Shown: one piece after another, positions 17,191-25,614 of the stretch | Numbering within the stretch: the first letter of the stretch is position 1 | Layout of the letters: every line of letters starts with the position of its first letter | Origin: Sphaerochaeta associata | GTDB taxonomy: Bacteria; Spirochaetota; Spirochaetia; Sphaerochaetales; Sphaerochaetaceae | DNA: 64,000 nucleotides | Assembly (NCBI RefSeq): GCF_022869165.1 | Contig: NZ_CP094929.1 | Location: forward strand, 744,001-808,000 | Direction: 5' to 3' | Notes under the pieces: model-generated | Told to the model about the DNA's origin: nothing | What the model saw: the letters and a program-made list of their open reading frames with translations, nothing else | Database searches by the model: none | Translations under genes and position numbers: made by a program

Positions 17191-18056
17191 AAACCGAAAC
17201 AACCTTCGAAGCAATGAAGCGAGCTCATCGGCGGAGGCAAATCACCACATCGGTGGTCACCCACTCCTTCATGATCCTGCTCTCCGTCATTTTCCTGCTT
17301 CCGATTTTCTGGATGTTCTCTACTGCCATTAAAAGCCGGTGGGATATTTTCCTTTGGCCGCCGGTGTTGTTCCCTGAAGTCCCCCAGTGGGTGAACTTCC
17401 GCGACGTATTCACCCGCGTTCCCATGTTTCGCTTCATCGGCAACACCTTCTACCTGATAGTCCTCAAGACCATCGGCGAGTTGCTTGCCGTCCCCTTGAT
17501 CGCCTACGGCTTCGCCCGTTTGAAGTTTCCCGGTAAAGGAATTTTCTTCATGCTGGTGATCAGCACGATGATGATCCCCCTGCAGACCAAGTTGATCCCC
17601 CTGTACTCCATGTACGTCAAGGCAGGTATGATCGACACCTACTGGCCCTTGATCCTCCCTGCCTTCAGCGGCACCCCATTCTTCATATTCCTCTTGATCC
17701 AGTATATGAAGACGATGCCGCGAGACCTGGATGATGCGGCGAAAATCGACGGGGTGGGCACCTTCGGAATCCTCTACCGGATTTTACTGCCGCTGTGCAT
17801 TCCGGCCTTGACCATCATCGTGACCTATACCTTCCTCTGGACGTGGAATGAGTTCCTCCAGCCGTTGATCTACCTGAACTCCTATGAGAAGTTCACCATC
17901 CAGATGGGCCTTGAGATGTTCAAGGGAATCTGGAGTGTTGAGTGGAACCTTCTGATGGCTGCCACGCTTTCGACCATGACACCGGTCCTGGTCATGTATT
18001 TCTTCGCTCAGAAGCATCTCATCGGTGGTATCGCATCGGTGGGTATGAAAGGTTGA
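17187..18056 (+). CDS. Sugar ABC transporter permease (MalG-like)
   Basis: The protein (289 aa) is the second inner-membrane half of the importer. It has six hydrophobic segments and the EAA loop DDAAKIDGVGTFGILYRILLP near residue 185. The ATG overlaps the previous stop, indicating tight translational coupling. The end RLIGG-type sequence HLIGGIASVGMKG is typical of MalG-like permeases. Confidence 0.92.
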   Translation: MKTETTFEAMKRAHRRRQITTSVVTHSFMILLSVIFLLPIFWMFSTAIKSRWDIFLWPPVLFPEVPQWVNFRDVFTRVPMFRFIGNTFYLIVLKTIGELLAVPLIAYGFARLKFPGKGIFFMLVISTMMIPLQTKLIPLYSMYVKAGMIDTYWPLILPAFSGTPFFIFLLIQYMKTMPRDLDDAAKIDGVGTFGILYRILLPLCIPALTIIVTYTFLWTWNEFLQPLIYLNSYEKFTIQMGLEMFKGIWSVEWNLLMAATLSTMTPVLVMYFFAQKHLIGGIASVGMKG

Positions 18057-18069
18057 CAAGGGGGATCCT

Positions 18070-18792
18070 GTGCCGATCAAGGTGGTAACATTTGATTTTT
18101 GGGGTACTTTGTACCGTAACACTGTTTCATTGAAGCATGAGCGCAAGGACCGAATCCGGGCCGCCTTCGACCGGTGCGGCATCACTCATATCAGTGACGA
18201 GCAGATCTACAAGGCCATGGAGAACTCCTGGCTCTTGTGGGACGACATCTGGCGCAAGGAGCAGCGCACCCTGCCGGTCGCAGAGTTCCTGGGCCTGGTC
18301 TTCGGCGAGCTTAAGATCCAGCTGCCCGAGTGGGTGATCGACGAGCTTTGCCATACGCTCCAGGAGGCGGTATTCACCGGAAATACCGTGCCCACCGACC
18401 ACATTGTCGAGGTTGTCGCCGAGCTCTCCAGATCCTACAAACTCGGCATCATCTCCGATACCGGAGTCTCCTCGGGCAAGTACCTTGGCCGGCTCATCGA
18501 ACGCGACCATCCCGGTAAATTCTCCTTCGGTCTCTACTCCGATGAACTTGGCATGAGCAAACCGGCACCCGGAGTGTTCCAGAAGGTGCTGGACATCAAT
18601 GGGTGCAAAGCGGACGAGGTGGTGCACGTAGGAGACCTGAAGCATACCGATGTCCTGGGAGCCAAGCAGGCGGGGATGTACAGCGTACGCTATAGTGGGG
18701 TCCGTGACGACATAGGCGAAGGCTTTCCCGAAGCCGATTGGGTCATCACCGACTATCGCGACTTGACTGAAATCATAAGGGGTATCAGATGA
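18070..18792 (+). CDS. HAD-superfamily hydrolase (phosphatase)
   Basis: The cytoplasmic enzyme (240 aa) has HAD motif I as FDFWGTLYRNT (nucleophile Asp8; Trp instead of the second Asp, as in several HAD-IA subfamilies). The motif III lysine lies in MSKPAPGVF and motif IV in HVGDLKHTDVLGA. It most likely dephosphorylates a sugar phosphate or related phosphate ester released in the pathway. The start is GTG at 18070 with AAGGGGG upstream. It overlaps the next gene by four bases. A role in haloacid dehalogenation is possible but unlikely here. Confidence 0.8.
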   Translation: MPIKVVTFDFWGTLYRNTVSLKHERKDRIRAAFDRCGITHISDEQIYKAMENSWLLWDDIWRKEQRTLPVAEFLGLVFGELKIQLPEWVIDELCHTLQEAVFTGNTVPTDHIVEVVAELSRSYKLGIISDTGVSSGKYLGRLIERDHPGKFSFGLYSDELGMSKPAPGVFQKVLDINGCKADEVVHVGDLKHTDVLGAKQAGMYSVRYSGVRDDIGEGFPEADWVITDYRDLTEIIRGIR

Positions 18793-20867
18793 ACATACTG
18801 CCGGAACGCTATCGACAGCGAGTCTATGCCGGATGGATTGGCAAATGCATCGGCGTGCGCTTCGGCGCTCCCATCGAGAACTGGACGTACAAGGAGATCA
18901 GGGAGAACCTGGGAATCCTTGACGGCTACCTTCCCCTGCAGCCGGGCAAGTTGTTCAAGCCCGACGATGACACCGCCTTCCCCATGGTCCTGATCAGGGC
19001 CCTTCGTGATTGGAAGGGTGAAATCTCAGCCGAAACCTTTGCCGAGGGAATGCTCAACTACCTTGCCGACCAGCGCGGCACCCTGTGGTGGGGGGGCTAC
19101 GGCATCTCCACCGAACACACCGCCTACTTGAACCTCGCAAATGGAATTTCCCCAAGCATCTCCGGCTCGGCAGCCTTGAACGGCAGTGCTCTAGCCGAGC
19201 AGATCGGAGGCCAGATCTTCAGCGATATCTGGGGCCTTGTCTATCCGAACAATCCTCTTGAGGCTGCCCGCATCTCTGAGATGGCTTCAAGCATCTCCCA
19301 TGACGGCGAGGTTTTGCAGGGTGCCCGCTATATTGCCGCTCTTGCCAGCCTTGCCTTCAGCTTCACCTCCTCAGAGAAGCTGGTCAGAGATGCCCTGATC
19401 GCCCTCGATACCGACTCCATCTACGCACAGATGGTGCATGCGATGCTCGCCTTTCATGCAGAGCACCCCCACGATTGGGAAGCGGCCTATCACTATGTTT
19501 TTGAGAACTTCGGCTACGACCGATATGCCGGAGTGGTGCCGGTAATCCCCAACGCTGCCGTCATTGTACTTGCTTTGCTCTACGGCGAAGGGGATTACTC
19601 GCGCACCATCTGCATCGGCAACATGTGCGGTTGGGACACCGACTGCAACGTGGGAAACCTTGGAGCCATCATGGCCGTTGCAGTAGGCTTGGAGGGAATC
19701 GATGAGAAGTGGCGCTCTCCGATGCAGGACGAACTGGTACTTGCCAGTATAATCGGGGCGGACAATTACCTCGATATCGCCGAGTGTGCCGACCGCATTG
19801 CCGATTGCGCAGAACGCCTGGCCGACATACGTTCAACGCGAAAACCACAACGCTACCACTTCTCCTATCCCGGCTCTACACAGGGTTGGAAGATCAGTGG
19901 AGAGGAACCCAAGATCGTTCAGCTCTGGAATACCAATACCGACCCTGCCCAACAGACCCCCGGCCTGTGTGCCGTAATCAAGAAGCTGGGTAAGAAGAGC
20001 AGTGCCTCCTGGTATGTGAAGACTTCCGTGCACACCAAGGAACTGACGGCAAACTACTACGGGGCCTCATTCTCTCCCAAGCTCTATCCGGGACAGAGGG
20101 TGCATGCAACCCTGCATCTGCCTGAAGACCAATGCCCGAATCTGCTTGCCAGCATCTACATCCGGGATCGAAACACTGGATTGACCCACCAAAGCCAGGG
20201 TGTTCGTCTCAGTGGTACAACCAAGCTCGAGTACGCCATTGAACGTATTGAGAATGCCCACATCTCGGAAGTCGGCATCGTGGTGCACCACACCGGTGAA
20301 GGTTTGGTGAACGCCAAGGTAATCCTCCAGAACCTTTGGTGGTCGGGCGAGGCCGACTACTGCCTGGACTTCTCCAAGGAGCGGGCCGAGGCGGGAGCCA
20401 TCACCCAATGGACGTTCCATCGCGGGTTCTGGCGGCTTGAGGATGCTTCCTATGTCGGCAGCGGTCCGCAGGATGCAGAGACCTACACCGGCTCCCCCGA
20501 CTGGGCCGACTACTCCTACTCCGCCCGCATACGAAGCGATATAGGATCCGGTCATGGTATTCTTGCCCGGGTGCAGGGGTATCGCCGCAGGTATGCATTG
20601 GTTCTTTCTGCAAGCAACCGTATTGTTTTGCTCAAGAAAAACAAGGGACAGAGTATTGAACTGGGTAGTGCAACGCTTCTGAATGCCGATGACGAACACC
20701 TCCTCACCTTGCAGGTGAAGGCAAATCATCTGACGGCTCTTGTCGATGGGAAGGTGGTGCTCGAGTATACCGACGAGCAGGACCCGTACCTGAGCGGGCA
20801 GGTCGGCTTGTTGCAGGGCGGCGGCGGACGCATGACCTGCCTCTCTGTCGATGTCCGTCCAAACTGA
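18789..20867 (+). CDS. ADP-ribosylglycohydrolase-family protein 2 with C-terminal lectin-like domain
   Basis: The N-terminal half (about residues 1-350) is an ADP-ribosylglycohydrolase domain, with KPDDDTAF at 57-64 and GWDTDCN near 280 as metal-binding motifs. The C-terminal part (about 530-690) resembles a concanavalin/laminin-G-like beta-sandwich as found in 3-keto-disaccharide hydrolases. It includes a TGSPDWADYSYSARI strand pair and VDGKVVLEY. The middle segment is unassigned. No signal peptide is present. The fusion suggests action on a glycan-like or glycosylated substrate rather than on ADP-ribosyl-protein. It is coupled by overlap to the HAD gene and followed closely by citD. Confidence 0.8.
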   Translation: MNILPERYRQRVYAGWIGKCIGVRFGAPIENWTYKEIRENLGILDGYLPLQPGKLFKPDDDTAFPMVLIRALRDWKGEISAETFAEGMLNYLADQRGTLWWGGYGISTEHTAYLNLANGISPSISGSAALNGSALAEQIGGQIFSDIWGLVYPNNPLEAARISEMASSISHDGEVLQGARYIAALASLAFSFTSSEKLVRDALIALDTDSIYAQMVHAMLAFHAEHPHDWEAAYHYVFENFGYDRYAGVVPVIPNAAVIVLALLYGEGDYSRTICIGNMCGWDTDCNVGNLGAIMAVAVGLEGIDEKWRSPMQDELVLASIIGADNYLDIAECADRIADCAERLADIRSTRKPQRYHFSYPGSTQGWKISGEEPKIVQLWNTNTDPAQQTPGLCAVIKKLGKKSSASWYVKTSVHTKELTANYYGASFSPKLYPGQRVHATLHLPEDQCPNLLASIYIRDRNTGLTHQSQGVRLSGTTKLEYAIERIENAHISEVGIVVHHTGEGLVNAKVILQNLWWSGEADYCLDFSKERAEAGAITQWTFHRGFWRLEDASYVGSGPQDAETYTGSPDWADYSYSARIRSDIGSGHGILARVQGYRRRYALVLSASNRIVLLKKNKGQSIELGSATLLNADDEHLLTLQVKANHLTALVDGKVVLEYTDEQDPYLSGQVGLLQGGGGRMTCLSVDVRPN

Positions 20868-20876
20868 GGCTTGTCC

Positions 20877-21137
20877 ATGAGCGGCGTCAGTGCAGGAAAA
20901 GCCCAGAAGGGAGATGTGCTTGTGACCATCAGCGAGCCTGAGAGTGATCTCAGGCTCACGGTGACCTCAACGGTGCAGGGTCTCTATGGCAGGAGAATCG
21001 AGGCGGTCTGCAAAGAATTGCTTGATGACCTACATATTGTCAAAGGACACTTTGAGGTTGTAGACCAGCAGGCTTTCGACTGTGTCATCCGGGCCCGGCT
21101 GCGCTGTGCCATCGCCCGCATGGGAGGCTTGCTATGA
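20877..21137 (+). CDS. citD: Citrate lyase acyl-carrier (gamma) subunit-like protein, attachment Ser apparently replaced
   Basis: The small protein (86 aa) matches CitD in length and pattern. KGDVLVTI is near the start, YGRRIEAVCKELL lies mid-protein and AFDCVIRARLRCAIAR is at the end. In known CitD the prosthetic phosphoribosyl-dephospho-CoA is bound to Ser14 in a TLES(G/S)D motif. The aligned stretch here reads KAQKGD, with Lys11 at that place. The start is ATG 20877 with GAGG at 20866-20869; a TTG at 20871 is less likely. Its stop overlaps citE by four bases. If the loss is real, the complex cannot carry the usual cofactor. Confidence 0.72.
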   Translation: MSGVSAGKAQKGDVLVTISEPESDLRLTVTSTVQGLYGRRIEAVCKELLDDLHIVKGHFEVVDQQAFDCVIRARLRCAIARMGGLL

Positions 21138-21994
21138 GAAGTTGGCTCTATACACCGGCGAATACCCCCTCGCGGATGATCAATGCAGGAATATACGGCA
21201 GTGACGGGGTGGTGTTCGACCTCGAGGATTCCATTGCTCCTGACCAAAAGGACGAGGCACGCTTCCTGCTTGAGGAGATGCTGGGCGTCATCAAGGCGGA
21301 TCTACAGAGGCAGGGCATCCTTTGCAGGCTGGCAGTGCGAATCAACGGCTTGGACACAGCATGGTGGCAGGCCGATTTGAGTGCATGTCTCCATGCAGGT
21401 GTACAGCTGGTCAGGGTACCCAAGGTTGAATCTCAAGCTGATGTACACCGAATCAGTGCATATCTGGACCAATTGGAAGCAGAGTTGATGCTTCCACCAG
21501 GAACCACCAAAATCCAAGCATTGCTGGAGACGCCGCTTGCAGTGGAGCATGCGTTCCTCATTGCGAGTGCTTCTGCAAGAATTGTCGCCTTCTCCTTTGG
21601 TGCCGAGGACTACTGTGCCGCCCTGGGACTGCGAAGGAAGGAAGCCTCGCTTGCCCTCGACTACCCGCGCTCGCGCATTGCCAGTGCCGCTGCAGCCTTC
21701 GGCTTGGAAGCCTACGACTCGGTCTGGGGTTTCTTGGACGACCAGGCAGGATTGATCGAGGATGCAAAACGCTCCCGTTCATTGGGCTTCTGCGGCAAGT
21801 CGGTCATTCATCCCAACCAGATCAATGTGATCAATGAAGTCTTTTCGTTCTCCGCCCAAGAGGTCGAGGAAGCGAAGAGGATAGTCGAGGCTGCAGAGGG
21901 CACGACCTCTGGTGTGCTCTCTGCAAAGGGAAGAATGGTGGACAAGCCGGTGGTGCTTTGGGCCAGGCGGGTGCTTGAAGGGAGAACGCAATGA
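21134..21994 (+). CDS. citE: Citrate lyase beta subunit-like (CitE) HpcH/HpaI aldolase-family protein
   Basis: The protein (286 aa) shows the CitE series RSWLYTPANTPSRM, GVVFDLEDSI, VRINGLDT, VRVPKVE, ALLETPLA, FSFGAEDYCAALGL and GFCGKSVIHP, covering CoA-thioester and Mg2+ binding. In citrate lyase it cleaves citryl-thioester to oxaloacetate and acetyl-thioester; homologues act on malyl-CoA or citramalyl-CoA. Genes citD, citE and citF overlap by four bases each, so they form a complex. The lack of citC, citX and citG nearby and the altered CitD argue against ordinary citrate fermentation. Confidence 0.88.
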   Translation: MRSWLYTPANTPSRMINAGIYGSDGVVFDLEDSIAPDQKDEARFLLEEMLGVIKADLQRQGILCRLAVRINGLDTAWWQADLSACLHAGVQLVRVPKVESQADVHRISAYLDQLEAELMLPPGTTKIQALLETPLAVEHAFLIASASARIVAFSFGAEDYCAALGLRRKEASLALDYPRSRIASAAAAFGLEAYDSVWGFLDDQAGLIEDAKRSRSLGFCGKSVIHPNQINVINEVFSFSAQEVEEAKRIVEAAEGTTSGVLSAKGRMVDKPVVLWARRVLEGRTQ

Positions 21995-23406
21995 AGGAAG
22001 TCCTGACTCTGAAAGAGGCGATCGCACGAAGTGGCCTAACGAGTGGGATGCGCATCAGCTTCCATCACCACCTTCGCCTGGGAGACAGGGTGGTCGGCCT
22101 TGTGTTGGATCTCCTTCAAGAGATGCACTTCGCCGATTTGACGTTGTGCGTTTCCTCCATTATGGGAGAGGCTTGCGAGGCTGTGCTTCGAGCAGTCAGA
22201 GCCGGGGTGGTAACGCGTATTGAGACCACCGGTATGAAGTCACCGCTCAGTGAAGCGGTGCTGAACAATGAGGTTCCCCATCCGGTTGTATTTCGCACCC
22301 ATGGGGGGCGTGCCCGCGCGATTGAAGAGGGGCAGACTCCGGTCGATGTCGCCTTCATTGCAGCCTCGGCTGCCGATAGGCAAGGCAATCTGAACGGGAC
22401 TTCGGGTCCCAATCCCTTCGGCTCGATGGGGTATGCACATGCCGATGCCGAATATGCAGGGTATGTAATCGCCATCACCGACTTTCTCAGTGAAGAACCT
22501 CTTGCCTATCAATCGATCAAGGCAAAGCTTGTCGATGTTCTGGTCAAGGTTGACTCCATCGGTGAGAGCGAGCAGGTCGGCGGTGGTTCTCTGAGAGTCT
22601 CTCAGAACCCCACTGAGCACCTCATTGCCGAGCGTACCTTGGCGGTTATGCAGGCAGCTGGGACCCTGAAACCGGGCTTCAACTATCAGGCGGGCAGCGG
22701 CGGCATTTCGCTGTTGGTTACCAATCTGCTTGAACAGTATATGAAGCAGCATGCGCTGCAAGGCGGCTTCGCTTCGGGTGGTATTACCGGGACCTTGGTC
22801 CGTATGGCCAAGGAGGGACTGTTTCATACGCTGTGGGATGTCCAGAGCTTTGACGGCGAGGCCGCCCTTTCTGTTGCTGAGAACTCATTTCATAAGGAGA
22901 TGAGCGCCTCCTTGTATGCCAATCCCAACAACCCCGCCTGCATCGCCCATCAGCTGGATGTAATGATTCTCTCGGCTACCGAGGTAGACCTCGATTTCAA
23001 TGTGAACTCCGTATCCGGCACCGACGGCCGCATTCTCGGGGCCTTGGGCGGCGGCCCCGATACCGCCTATGGGGCGAAGCTCACCATTGTGGTGCTGCCT
23101 TCCTTCCGTGGCCGTATTCCTATGATCAACAAAGAGGTTAATCTCATCTGCACTCCCGGCAGCGATGTGGATGTCGTGGTGACCGAACGGGGGATTGCGG
23201 TCAATCCAAACAGGGAAGACCTTCTCAAGGCTCTCAAGCAAGCCAATCTCAAGCCCATTACGATAGAAGAGCTGATGATGCGCATCCACGCTCTTACCGG
23301 AGAGCCGATGCTGCCAAAGAAAGAGGGCAGCGTGGTTGCCGTGGTGGAAGACAGGTATGGGAAGAAACTTTCACCGTTGTACTCGTCTCTGGATACCCAG
23401 GACTGA
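21991..23406 (+). CDS. citF: Citrate lyase alpha subunit-like (CitF) CoA-transferase
   Basis: The protein (471 aa) is a two-domain CoA-transferase-type subunit. It contains ISFHHHLRLGD near the N-terminus, HGGRARAIEEG, DVAFIAASAADRQGN, a QAGSGGISLLV loop near residue 233 and ERGIAVNP near 400. CitF normally exchanges acetyl for citrate on the ACP subunit. It is somewhat shorter than the roughly 510-residue enterobacterial form. The stop codon at 23404-23406 coincides with the start of a degenerate repeat copy (TGACCATTTCTGATC), so the 3' end may have been trimmed by that element. It is the last gene of the LacI operon. Confidence 0.85.
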   Translation: MKEVLTLKEAIARSGLTSGMRISFHHHLRLGDRVVGLVLDLLQEMHFADLTLCVSSIMGEACEAVLRAVRAGVVTRIETTGMKSPLSEAVLNNEVPHPVVFRTHGGRARAIEEGQTPVDVAFIAASAADRQGNLNGTSGPNPFGSMGYAHADAEYAGYVIAITDFLSEEPLAYQSIKAKLVDVLVKVDSIGESEQVGGGSLRVSQNPTEHLIAERTLAVMQAAGTLKPGFNYQAGSGGISLLVTNLLEQYMKQHALQGGFASGGITGTLVRMAKEGLFHTLWDVQSFDGEAALSVAENSFHKEMSASLYANPNNPACIAHQLDVMILSATEVDLDFNVNSVSGTDGRILGALGGGPDTAYGAKLTIVVLPSFRGRIPMINKEVNLICTPGSDVDVVVTERGIAVNPNREDLLKALKQANLKPITIEELMMRIHALTGEPMLPKKEGSVVAVVEDRYGKKLSPLYSSLDTQD

Positions 23407-23579
23407 CCATTTCTGATCGGAGCAGTGGTTTTTGGATATTCACCTCGAATCATTGTGGGGCATCCAAGCCATGGGTTGGCTTTGGAACTGAAACGTAGCC
23501 ATTGGGCTAAAACACTATTCAAACCGCTGTCTTGCGATTCCGGTGGAACTTATGGAGGTTGTACCTGGTATCGATAGTT
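23404..23579 (+). repeat. Degenerate head-A-B intergenic repeat
   Basis: The stretch from TGACCATTTCTGATC through TTGGATATTCACCTCG, ATTGGGCTAAAAC, AAACCGCTGTCTTGCGATTC and TACCTGGTATCGATAGTT is a diverged copy of the repeat family expanded at 33-38 kb. Head, A tail and B tail occur once each. It ends just before the promoter region of the DUF4143 gene. Confidence 0.65.
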
Positions 23580-23655
23580 TCTTCTATAAAAGAAACTTTT
23601 GTTATTATATAGAATTTGTGCTATCATAAGAGAAACTCCACAGGAGGTGCTTCTT

Positions 23656-24873
23656 ATGATCGTTCGTAAAAGCTATATGAAACAGATTCTTGATTTCCTG
23701 GATAAACCAGTAATTAAGGTAATCACCGGCATGCGGCGGTCAGGCAAAAGCGTCCTCTTGGAGCTCATCAAGGAGGAAGTCCTTAGACGCGGGGTTAAAG
23801 AAAGTCAGATTTTCTCAGCCAACTTCGAATCATTGCAATTTGAAGACTTGAAAAACTATAAGGCATTGTACGGGGCAATAATCGCAGCGGCAAAGGCTGC
23901 AAACGGCAAATTGTACTTGTTCATCGACGAAATCCAGGAAGTCGAATCATGGGAGAAGGTAATCAACTCAGTACGCATTGATTGTGATTGCGATATGTAT
24001 ATTACCGGTTCCAATGCAAGGCTGCTTTCGGGAGAGTTGGCGACGTTGCTTTCGGGACGCTACATTGAAATCCCTGTCTACCCACTGTCATTCAGTGAGT
24101 ATCTTGAGTTTGCAGGAAACAACGAGGATGAAAAAGGGCTTAGCCACGAACAACATTTCTCCAATTTCCTCCGGTATGGAGGGCTTCCGGGAATCCACGA
24201 GATGAAATGGGAAGATGCGGCCTTGCTCAGATACTTAACTGACATATTCAACTCTGTGCTGCTTAAGGATGTAATCAAGAGAAACAAGATACGCGATATA
24301 CATCTGCTCGAAAGGATTGTGCAGTACCTGCTGGACAATATTGGGAACACGTTTTCAGCAAAGACTATTTCCGATTTTCTGAAAAACCAGGGAAGGAAAC
24401 TCAGCTCGGAGACAGTATACAACTACATTAATGCACTGCAGAGTGCATTCTTGATTCACAAGGTTCCTCGCTTTGACATCAAGGGAAAACGGCTTCTCGA
24501 AACCCAAGAGAAATACTTTGTCTCTGACCTTGGTCTGCGCCATGCAACGATCGGGTACCGTGACAATGATATCGGCGCTCTATTGGAAAATGTCGTGTTC
24601 CTCGAGCTGCTTCGCAGGGGATACAGCGTACATATTGGGAAGCAAGGCCTCTCTGAGGTTGACTTCGTTGCTGGCAAAGCCGATGAGAGACTGTATGTCC
24701 AAGTGTGCTACATCCTTACAGAAGACAATACGGATCGCGAATTTGCTCCTCTTGAGGCCATTGATGATAATTATGAGAAGATAGTACTTTCCACCGACTC
24801 CTTGATCAGCTTCAATCGTAATGGTATCAAGCAAAGAAATATCATTGACTTCCTGTTGGAAGGCAACGGTTGA
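23656..24873 (+). CDS. DUF4143-type AAA ATPase 1
   Basis: The protein (405 aa) has an N-terminal AAA_14 ATPase with Walker A GMRRSGKS (residues 25-32), Walker B LYLFIDEIQ and a sensor stretch MYITGSNA. The DUF4143 C-terminal domain follows, with a nuclease-like EVDFVA motif near 335. Such proteins are common, often mobile, and of unknown function. The ATG at 23656 follows GGAGGTG at 23643-23649; the frame upstream is non-coding. Repeat-family copies lie on both sides (23404-23579 and 24870-24943), so the gene looks like an inserted cassette. A paralogue is at 54956-56164. Confidence 0.85.
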   Translation: MIVRKSYMKQILDFLDKPVIKVITGMRRSGKSVLLELIKEEVLRRGVKESQIFSANFESLQFEDLKNYKALYGAIIAAAKAANGKLYLFIDEIQEVESWEKVINSVRIDCDCDMYITGSNARLLSGELATLLSGRYIEIPVYPLSFSEYLEFAGNNEDEKGLSHEQHFSNFLRYGGLPGIHEMKWEDAALLRYLTDIFNSVLLKDVIKRNKIRDIHLLERIVQYLLDNIGNTFSAKTISDFLKNQGRKLSSETVYNYINALQSAFLIHKVPRFDIKGKRLLETQEKYFVSDLGLRHATIGYRDNDIGALLENVVFLELLRRGYSVHIGKQGLSEVDFVAGKADERLYVQVCYILTEDNTDREFAPLEAIDDNYEKIVLSTDSLISFNRNGIKQRNIIDFLLEGNG

Positions 24874-24943
24874 CCGGTTTCTGACCGGATTATTGTTGAG
24901 ACTAAGGTTAAACCGCTATCTTGCGATTCCTGTGGACTTTAAG
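24870..24943 (+). repeat. Degenerate repeat-family copy
   Basis: TTGACCGGTTTCTGACCGG recalls the head hairpin. TTAAACCGCTATCTTGCGATTCC followed by TGTGGACTTT is the B tail, cut short against the 3' end of the amino-acid permease gene. The stop codon of the DUF4143 gene lies in the head. Confidence 0.55.
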
Positions 24944-24944
24944 C

Positions 24945-25610
24945 TCAGAACCGTATTCTCTTGGCAATGGTGAGTACTGCTATATTGGCCACATAATAGA
25001 TGAGGGCGGTCAAGGCATAGAGTACTATGACCTGATAGGAGAACTTGAACTTGCCCATTATGATGGTGGTGTTCATCATCAGCTCCGATATCCCCACCAC
25101 CTGCAGAAAGGAGGTGTCCTTCAGGCAGGTCACGAACTGACCGAGCATGGGAACCAGGATTTTGCGCAGTGCCTGGGGGAAGATGATGTAGCGAAGGGTC
25201 TTATAGCGTGAGAATCCCTGGCTCGCTGCAGCTTCCCACTGTCCTTGGGGGATGCCGTTCAATCCTCCCCGAAGGATTTCGGCCACCATTGCACTGGTGA
25301 AGACGGTCATCGCAACAATGCCCGAAAACACGGCCTTGTCAGGGATGCGGATTCCCAGGATGACGGAGGGAAGCAGCAGCCGGAAGCTGAGGATGAACAG
25401 CAGCAGGGGGATGTTGCGCACCGAATCGATGTAGATGGCCGCAAGCCTTGCTCCCATGCCTTTCCCAAGGTATCGGGCTATTCCGAGGACAGAGCCGAAG
25501 AGAAAGCTCAAGATGATGGATATGGTTGCGATGAACAACGTCATTCCCAAGCCCTTGAGCAGGAACACCAATACTTCTGAAACACTGTAGGGGGCGAATA
25601 ATTCCAACAT
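24945..25610 (-). CDS. Polar amino-acid ABC transporter permease (second)
   Basis: The inner-membrane protein (221 aa) is of the HisM/GlnP type. The AARYLG and YIDSVRNIPLLLFILSF region leads into the EAA loop EAAASQGFSRYKTLRYIIFPQA near residue 140. It pairs with the permease four bases upstream and completes a four-gene operon of ATPase, binding protein and two permeases. AGGTGAG precedes the ATG. The substrate is an amino acid, type unknown. Confidence 0.9.
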   Translation of the reverse strand: MLELFAPYSVSEVLVFLLKGLGMTLFIATISIILSFLFGSVLGIARYLGKGMGARLAAIYIDSVRNIPLLLFILSFRLLLPSVILGIRIPDKAVFSGIVAMTVFTSAMVAEILRGGLNGIPQGQWEAAASQGFSRYKTLRYIIFPQALRKILVPMLGQFVTCLKDTSFLQVVGISELMMNTTIIMGKFKFSYQVIVLYALTALIYYVANIAVLTIAKRIRF

Positions 25611-25614
25611 GCTC

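Noticed and set aside
20877-23406. Ordinary citrate fermentation locus
   Set aside because: No citC, citX, citG or citrate carrier is present, the CitD modification site looks altered, and the operon is a sugar-import operon.
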